From Nitrososphaerales archaeon TH1177 (GTDB lineage: Archaea; Thermoproteota; Nitrososphaeria; Nitrososphaerales; Nitrososphaeraceae): a DNA stretch of 10,644 nucleotides. Positions 7,138-10,644 of this stretch are shown here, one piece after another (position 1 is the stretch's first letter; each line of letters opens with the position of its first letter). The position numbers were made by a program, and so were the translations under genes. Below the pieces are notes generated by a model. It saw nothing but the letters and a program-made list of their open reading frames with translations, ran no database searches and had not been told where the DNA came from. The stretch lies in assembly GCA_014523515.1 (NCBI GenBank), contig JAATVJ010000295.1:1-10644 (forward strand), given 5' to 3'.

Positions 7138-7541
7138 ATATATCTCACACCTTTGAAAATAAAAAAATTTTTTAGAATTTTATTAGCTCGAATTTAAAAT
7201 TTTTATATAGTGAATATTCCATTTTTTTAAGAATTAAATAAAAATGATGGAATGTACCTCCATATCATATACATTATATTACTTTAGTTATCGGAGTTTC
7301 CATCATCTTTTGTCTATTAGTATCTCACATACAATTCTTTAATACATAAATATATTGGTAAAAATTTTCGGAGCCGAAAAATTTACAAGGGCAATCTTTA
7401 AAGCAGATGTTATGGTATATGTCTATTGTATTATTTGTGTCTAAAGTTACCGAAAATCCTATCAGGTACAACTAATGTAGTACTATTATATTTAATGATA
7501 ATAATTTAATAGACCTACTGTTCCAACCTGATTATGAACCT
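7138..7541. other. AT-rich spacer with inverted repeats, no gene seen
   Basis: I find no recognisable protein or RNA gene here. The stretch carries an inverted repeat (ATGATGGAA at 7244-7252 against TTCCATCAT at 7298-7306, with CTCC/GGAG just inside) and the second GC-cored palindrome at 7361-7384. From about 7407 one frame is open except for a TAA at 7473-7475 and continues into the small reading frame at 7542. It could be a lost gene, but nothing in it is recognisable. Confidence 0.5.
7361..7384. repeat. 24-bp palindrome, copy 2 (core TTTTCGGAGCCGAAAA)
   Basis: It is symmetric around 7372/7373, with mismatches only at the centre and at one position in each flank. The core TTTTCGG-AG-CCGAAAA differs from copy 1 (6257-6280) at two of 16 bases. 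The two copies bracket the HTH pseudogene at a distance of about 1.1 kb. Confidence 0.6.
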
Positions 7542-7685
7542 ATGTACTACCATCTAAATTATAAGCGATGCTATGAAATACGTTACCAAAAACAAGAACA
7601 GATATACCTTCTGAACAAGCTGGACGAGAGAAGACTAGAAGCGGAAGCAAAAGAAGATGAAGCAACTACAAACGGAGTATTCTAG
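7542..7685 (+). CDS. Possible small protein of 47 residues, unrecognised
   Basis: The frame runs from ATG 7542 to TAG 7683-7685 and encodes a charged, Tyr-rich peptide (MYYHLNYKRCYEIRYQKQ...), probably one helix, ending LEAEAKEDEATTNGVF. The frame is open upstream to 7476 (NNLIDLLFQPDYEP) without a start codon, so this may be the tail of a longer lost gene. Base use is more GC-rich and codon-like than the spacer on either side, which is the main argument for coding. There is no clear promoter. Function unknown. Confidence 0.3.
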   Translation: MYYHLNYKRCYEIRYQKQEQIYLLNKLDERRLEAEAKEDEATTNGVF

Positions 7686-7756
7686 ACTAGAATTGAATGT
7701 GGAGGCTTCTCTATTTAGATTATTAACTTGCAATCGCTTGTGAATATTCAAACCAT

Positions 7757-7767
7757 TATTTTTAATA
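7757..7767 (+). promoter_or_regulatory. TATA-like box for the beta-trefoil gene
   Basis: TTATTTTTAAT lies about 27 bases before ATG 7790, the spacing expected for a leaderless archaeal transcript. The box is in local AT-rich DNA, while the gene itself is GC-rich. Confidence 0.4.
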
Positions 7768-7789
7768 GTTACTTGTCTATGATACAAGC

Positions 7790-8230
7790 ATGGAAAAATC
7801 ACCGAGAATTGTCACTATTATACACCAGGCTAATGGACGCTTCCTCGACGCACACGAGATCCCGAGTCGGGACTTCAATGTGGTTACTCGCCTGCAACAA
7901 CATAACAACACCCAGCGCTGGATTATGACGCCGGAGCAGGGAAATCTGTGCCGCTTCCAGCAGGTATCCAGTGGCCGCTTCCTAGACGCACACGAGATCC
8001 CGAGTCTCGACTTCCGTGTGGTCACCCGCCCCCGACAGGAGAACAACACGCAGTTGTGGCATTTCAATATTATCAGCGCAGGTGGGTTCACCCTTCGGCA
8101 GGCCAGCAGCGGGCGGTTCCTCGACGCATACCTTTCTGAGACAAAGGACTTCCAAGTCGTCACCCGCCCGCAACAGAATAACAATACACAGCACTGGATA
8201 TTTGAAGGAAAAGGGACAGGTGGTGACTAG
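7790..8230 (+). CDS. Ricin-type beta-trefoil lectin-like protein, three 46-residue repeats
   Basis: The protein has 146 residues made of three repeats at exact 46-residue spacing: GRFLDAHEIPSRDF-x-VVTR...TQRW (16-44), GRFLDAHEIPSLDF...TQLW (62-90) and GRFLDAYLSETKDF...TQHW (108-136). The Q-x-W at each repeat end (42-44, 88-90, 134-136) is the hallmark of the ricin B beta-trefoil fold, which usually binds sugars. No other domain fits in this length. There is no signal peptide or membrane segment, so it should be cytosolic unless released otherwise. ATG 7790 is the first start after an in-frame TAG at 7766-7768. The DNA is strikingly rich in G and C (CGCTTCCTCGACGC and similar) beside neighbours near 30% GC by eye, which points to recent import, probably from a GC-rich bacterium. 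The sugar ligand is unknown. Confidence 0.85.
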   Translation: MEKSPRIVTIIHQANGRFLDAHEIPSRDFNVVTRLQQHNNTQRWIMTPEQGNLCRFQQVSSGRFLDAHEIPSLDFRVVTRPRQENNTQLWHFNIISAGGFTLRQASSGRFLDAYLSETKDFQVVTRPQQNNNTQHWIFEGKGTGGD

Positions 8231-8849
8231 ATTAGAGAATGAAATTCCCTCACACGCATCTAGGTATGGAAGAATAGTAATTCTTACTGTAGAAAAAATG
8301 AACCCAGTTAATAGATATTTAATTTTATTCACGAATTATTACCATTGTTTTTGTTTATGTTATTTATTTTTTAAAATATATCATAAAATAAATAGATATT
8401 GCTTTAGCTGCTATCTTAAGAGACAATAGAAAAATGAAGGTTATTAATTTGATTATGCAATGCTACAAAAATAAATTTGAAATGATTCAATCAGAGCCTG
8501 TTCTTGTTAATAAAATAAGCTATATAAAACGTCTTAGCATTTTTGATTCATAAAGATTTTAGAATATGGATTAAACCATATACAAATAATATAAATTTTT
8601 AATATCAGTATGTACCTACCATCTACAGATAATATAATATTATAAAATGAATTAACTTTTAAAAACTTATTTATTTGAATATATTTAAGTAACAAATAAA
8701 ATTCTTAGTAAACAATCCATAATCATAAAAAAAGATTTCGAATATTCTAATAGTTTTTGTCATTTTCAAAAGACTTATGATAAAAAAAGAATAGAGGTAA
8801 TTATTCTTTTTGCACAATAACATCACGAGAGAATAGAATTAATAAAAAA
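8231..8849. other. AT-rich spacer before the truncated STAND gene
   Basis: This stretch follows the GC-rich gene and returns at once to very AT-rich sequence. Apart from the fragment at 8395-8553 I see no coding region. I searched by eye for a P-loop (G-x-x-x-x-G-K-S/T) belonging to the STAND gene downstream and found none. From 8784 to 8849 the STAND frame is open without a start codon and reads FCTITSRENRINKK. TITSR resembles the strand with the sensor arginine of NB-ARC domains, so this may be a leftover of the missing part. Confidence 0.5.
8395..8553 (+). pseudogene. Possible C-terminal fragment of a second HTH-family gene
   Basis: An open frame of 52 codons follows a TAA at 8389-8391 and ends at TAA 8551-8553. 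It reads DIALAAILRDNRKMKVINLI, then MQCYKNKFEMIQSEPVLVNK. The segment KMKVINLIMQCYKNKFEM resembles KTMSVIKECYKYKMEML of the HTH pseudogene at 6547-7137 (shared K-M-x-V-I, C-Y-K-x-K and a following E-M). An internal ATG at 8434 could start a 39-residue peptide, but no helix-turn-helix part remains upstream. The resemblance is short and may be fortuitous. Confidence 0.35.
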
Positions 8850-10199
8850 ATGACTTGGATTAATCCCCTAAAAATATATGAAAAATATGCAAATATGATC
8901 TGTAATCGAGTTGGGTATTTGCCTCTAGCAATAGTATTAATTGGATCTTATTTAAGAATGTATTCTTCTGATTTAACCTTTGAAGAATATTATAAAGAGC
9001 TAGAAAATAATAGGCTTGGTGCTATTGATCTTGACCAAATTTCAGATAAAGAGTTGGCAACCAGACATGTGTCTGCGGTTAGAGTAACATTTGAAGAGGA
9101 TTGGAAAATCTTAAAAAGACAAGAAGGAGAAAATATTGATTTAAAACAAAAACAGAAAATACAAAATGCACAAAAAATCTTATCTCTACAAGCTTTATTT
9201 CCAGAATCTGCAATTGTACCTAAAAATAGACTAATAATATATTCAGCAATAGATAAATTCAGTAAATCAAAGTTAATACGTCCTTTTGAATTTGCATTAA
9301 ATTTATTAGATGAAATGAATTTGATAGATCTAATTGAAGATAGGAAGGCTGTACGTATCCATCCTTTGATTAGAGAATTTATTCTAGAAAAATTGGATAA
9401 TGAAATTATTAAAAAAATAAAATTAGATTCACTTTTAAATTTAAAAAAGAAATATTATGATAAATTCTTAGATTTGGTAGAAGAGTATAATGAAAGAGAC
9501 GGTGATATTGATTCAATATTGATTGATCTTGAAATCGGAACGTCATGGTCAAAAGATATCAATATAAATCACGATCCAATTTTAAATATAAAGAAAATAT
9601 TAGAAAAAGAAAGTCGTAATTTACGCCTGAAAGACAAGGATTCTTTCATCTCTTCTATATCAAGTAAAATAGACAAACAATTAGTTTTTTCACAGCAGGT
9701 ACATATTCGTGCTACAGATCTACAACAAAATGAAATTGTTCAACGATCCAGAGAATATATGATGATGCTACAGCAATCAAAAAATAGATCTTTTTTCGAT
9801 ATACTGTGGGCTAGTGTTAAAGATAAAAGTACGCTGATAAGAACTTTGGAAGGCCACTCTTCTTCTGTCAGGTCGGTAGCAATAACACCTGATAGTACAA
9901 AGATAGTCTCTGGATCCTATGATAATACAATAAAGGTCTGGGACCTTGCATCAGGACGTCTTTTAAATACTCTGGAAGGCCACTCTTCTTCTGTCAGGTC
10001 GGTAGCAATAACACCTGATAGTACAAAGATAGTCTCTGGATCCAGGGATAAAACAATAAAGGTCTGGGATCTAAATAATGGATCAAATACTTTCAGCTGC
10101 AAGTTTGATTCTTCGATATCTTCAATTGCAATTTCAACTAAGAGAAACATTCTGGTCTTTGGAGACTCTACTGGTGATCTTTATGTGATGAATGTATAG
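8850..10199 (+). CDS. STAND ATPase remnant (NB-ARC C-terminal half) with WD40 tail
   Basis: The protein has 449 residues. It opens at the very end of a STAND nucleotide-binding domain: ICNRVGYLPLAIVLIGSYL (17-35) is the GLPLA motif. A helical and winged-helix part follows with VRIHPLIREFIL (168-179), corresponding to the MHD region. A long helical stretch leads to WD40 repeats from about 328: two full copies (EGHSSSVRSVAITPD...IKVWDL) and a divergent last blade ending GDLYVMNV. P-loop, Walker B and any effector domain are absent, so about 170-200 residues plus the effector are missing compared with intact STAND proteins. Three or fewer WD40 blades cannot close a propeller. The ATG at 8850 is the first start in a frame open from 8784. 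No convincing promoter is seen. Such proteins normally oligomerise on ligand sensing and release a death or defence effector. This one should be unable to bind ATP and is probably a pseudogene, or at best a decoy or regulator. Confidence 0.85.
   Translation: MTWINPLKIYEKYANMICNRVGYLPLAIVLIGSYLRMYSSDLTFEEYYKELENNRLGAIDLDQISDKELATRHVSAVRVTFEEDWKILKRQEGENIDLKQKQKIQNAQKILSLQALFPESAIVPKNRLIIYSAIDKFSKSKLIRPFEFALNLLDEMNLIDLIEDRKAVRIHPLIREFILEKLDNEIIKKIKLDSLLNLKKKYYDKFLDLVEEYNERDGDIDSILIDLEIGTSWSKDININHDPILNIKKILEKESRNLRLKDKDSFISSISSKIDKQLVFSQQVHIRATDLQQNEIVQRSREYMMMLQQSKNRSFFDILWASVKDKSTLIRTLEGHSSSVRSVAITPDSTKIVSGSYDNTIKVWDLASGRLLNTLEGHSSSVRSVAITPDSTKIVSGSRDKTIKVWDLNNGSNTFSCKFDSSISSIAISTKRNILVFGDSTGDLYVMNV
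9847..10043 (+). repeat. 71-bp perfect direct repeat in the WD40 region
   Basis: Bases 9847-9917 and 9973-10043 are identical over 71 positions, offset by 126 bases, exactly one WD40 unit of 42 codons. Similarity continues past the end to the WDL codons. Synonymous sites are also identical, so the copies come from very recent duplication or gene conversion, or are what is left after an array collapsed by recombination. Confidence 0.92.
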
Positions 10200-10277
10200 T
10201 ATAATATATAAAATTTTTCCAAATTTTTATCTATATTTTTTTAAAATTTAGAGTTCAAAATATTCTGATTGATTGAT

Positions 10278-10362
10278 TGATAATAGATAAATGGTTAAAA
10301 GAATATGGTTACAATATAGTCATCCATATTTCTGGGTACCGTTTGTGTTGGTTGGAGATTAG
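10278..10362 (+). pseudogene. Extreme C-terminus of a CHAT-domain protease gene, frameshifted
   Basis: One frame reads DKWLKEYGY (10286-10312). The overlapping frame, beginning at ATG 10291, reads HPYFWVPFVLVGD and stops at TAG 10360-10362. CHAT domains (caspase-like peptidases with TPRs) commonly end in a helix with W-L-K-E followed by HPYYWAPFVLVG-D/E, so the two pieces join if one base is gained or lost near 10312-10320. Nothing further upstream in this spacer continues the domain: the catalytic His and Cys are gone. It lies about 80 bases after the STAND stop and may be debris of a neighbouring or once fused effector gene. Confidence 0.5.
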
Positions 10363-10398
10363 AAATAGAAGTAAATACCATCTATTTCTGATTTTTTT
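10361..10398 (+). terminator. Hairpin plus T-run after the CHAT fragment
   Basis: AGAAATAGA (10361-10369) pairs perfectly with TCTATTTCT (10381-10389) across an 11-base loop, and a run of seven T follows at 10392-10398. The stem begins inside the TAG stop codon of the CHAT fragment, as expected for the end of that lost gene. The stem is AT-rich and weak. In archaea the T-run alone may be the functional part. Confidence 0.45.
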
Positions 10399-10644
10399 CT
10401 ATTTGTTATTAACTTTGATAATTTTAGGTCCTTTTATTCTACTACCTACTATCCAATGATTTTAAATCTCCTTTACTATTACAGTAATAATATATTTTAA
10501 ATTTTACAATAGAGAATTGAGATTCTTTCTTTTAATGACTATAAAAAAATAATTTGTTCTATATTATAACTTTTTAGTGTTCTTAATTAGGTATAAACAG
10601 ATAGAAATGATATCCACATTTCAATAATTTTTTACCTTTTGATG

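Larger units (their letters stand above)
10200..10644. other. AT-rich right end; CHAT fragment only
   Basis: Apart from the CHAT fragment and the hairpin just after it, I recognise nothing here. A TTG-started frame of 60 codons (10277-10459) continues past the fragment into a hydrophobic stretch (LFLIFFYLLLTLIILGPFIL). It probably reflects T-rich DNA rather than a real membrane protein. The last 180 bases hold no open frame or structure of note. Confidence 0.5.

Noticed and set aside
7777..8184. Minus-strand frame of 135 codons with three internal repeats (RVTT-K-S...CASRKRPL)
   Set aside because: It is the antisense shadow of the trefoil repeats. The plus-strand reading has the Q-x-W motifs at exact spacing, whereas this one has no sensible fold.
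8016..8429. Plus-strand 137-codon frame overlapping the end of the trefoil gene
   Set aside because: It is the wrong frame of GC-rich DNA followed by random AT-rich sequence. It has no domain and starts inside the real gene.
10277..10459. 60-codon frame from TTG with a membrane-like end
   Set aside because: It has a weak start and no promoter. Its beginning matches a CHAT tail that is out of frame with the rest, and the hydrophobic part lies in T-rich DNA containing a likely terminator.

Overview
The window reads as an AT-rich genome of an ammonia-oxidising archaeon (Nitrososphaerota/Thaumarchaeota, most like the Nitrososphaera/Nitrosocosmicus branch). Grounds: starts without Shine-Dalgarno sequences but with TATA-like boxes about 25-35 bases upstream; a small secreted protein with an ...AYAG signal-peptide end; a giant NHL-repeat protein; and a lineage-type helix-turn-helix (HTH) family present as wrecks. 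This placement is inference from style, not from a marker gene.

Layout. 3-141: in-frame tail of a calcineurin-like metallophosphoesterase, cut by a complete IS630-family insertion sequence (142-1273) with 25-bp terminal inverted repeats, flanking TA duplications, and a transposase split in two frames at an A6 run. 1349-5902: a 1517-residue protein with a cytoplasmic TIR domain, one membrane helix and about 28 NHL repeats predicted outside the cell. 5968-6171 (minus): a small secreted protein with a Cys pair. 6210-7541: a decayed HTH gene flanked by two related 24-bp palindromes, plus AT-rich spacer. 7790-8230: a GC-rich three-repeat ricin-type beta-trefoil gene, compositionally foreign. 8395-8553: possible fragment of a second HTH-family gene. 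8850-10199: a STAND (NB-ARC-like) ATPase missing its nucleotide-binding half, ending in a collapsed WD40 array. 10278-10362: frameshifted last residues of a CHAT-protease domain, followed by a hairpin and T-run. The remainder is AT-rich and without visible genes.

Taken together this is an accessory region: several broken genes, one insertion sequence, one recent-looking import, and parts (TIR, STAND/WD40, CHAT, lectin) that recur in signal-transduction, programmed-death and conflict systems. The only large and fully intact gene is the TIR-membrane-NHL protein, which is the best candidate for an undescribed system: a surface propeller array coupled through one helix to a putative NAD-consuming TIR domain. 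No operon links the genes. They are separated by long spacers and appear to be transcribed singly.
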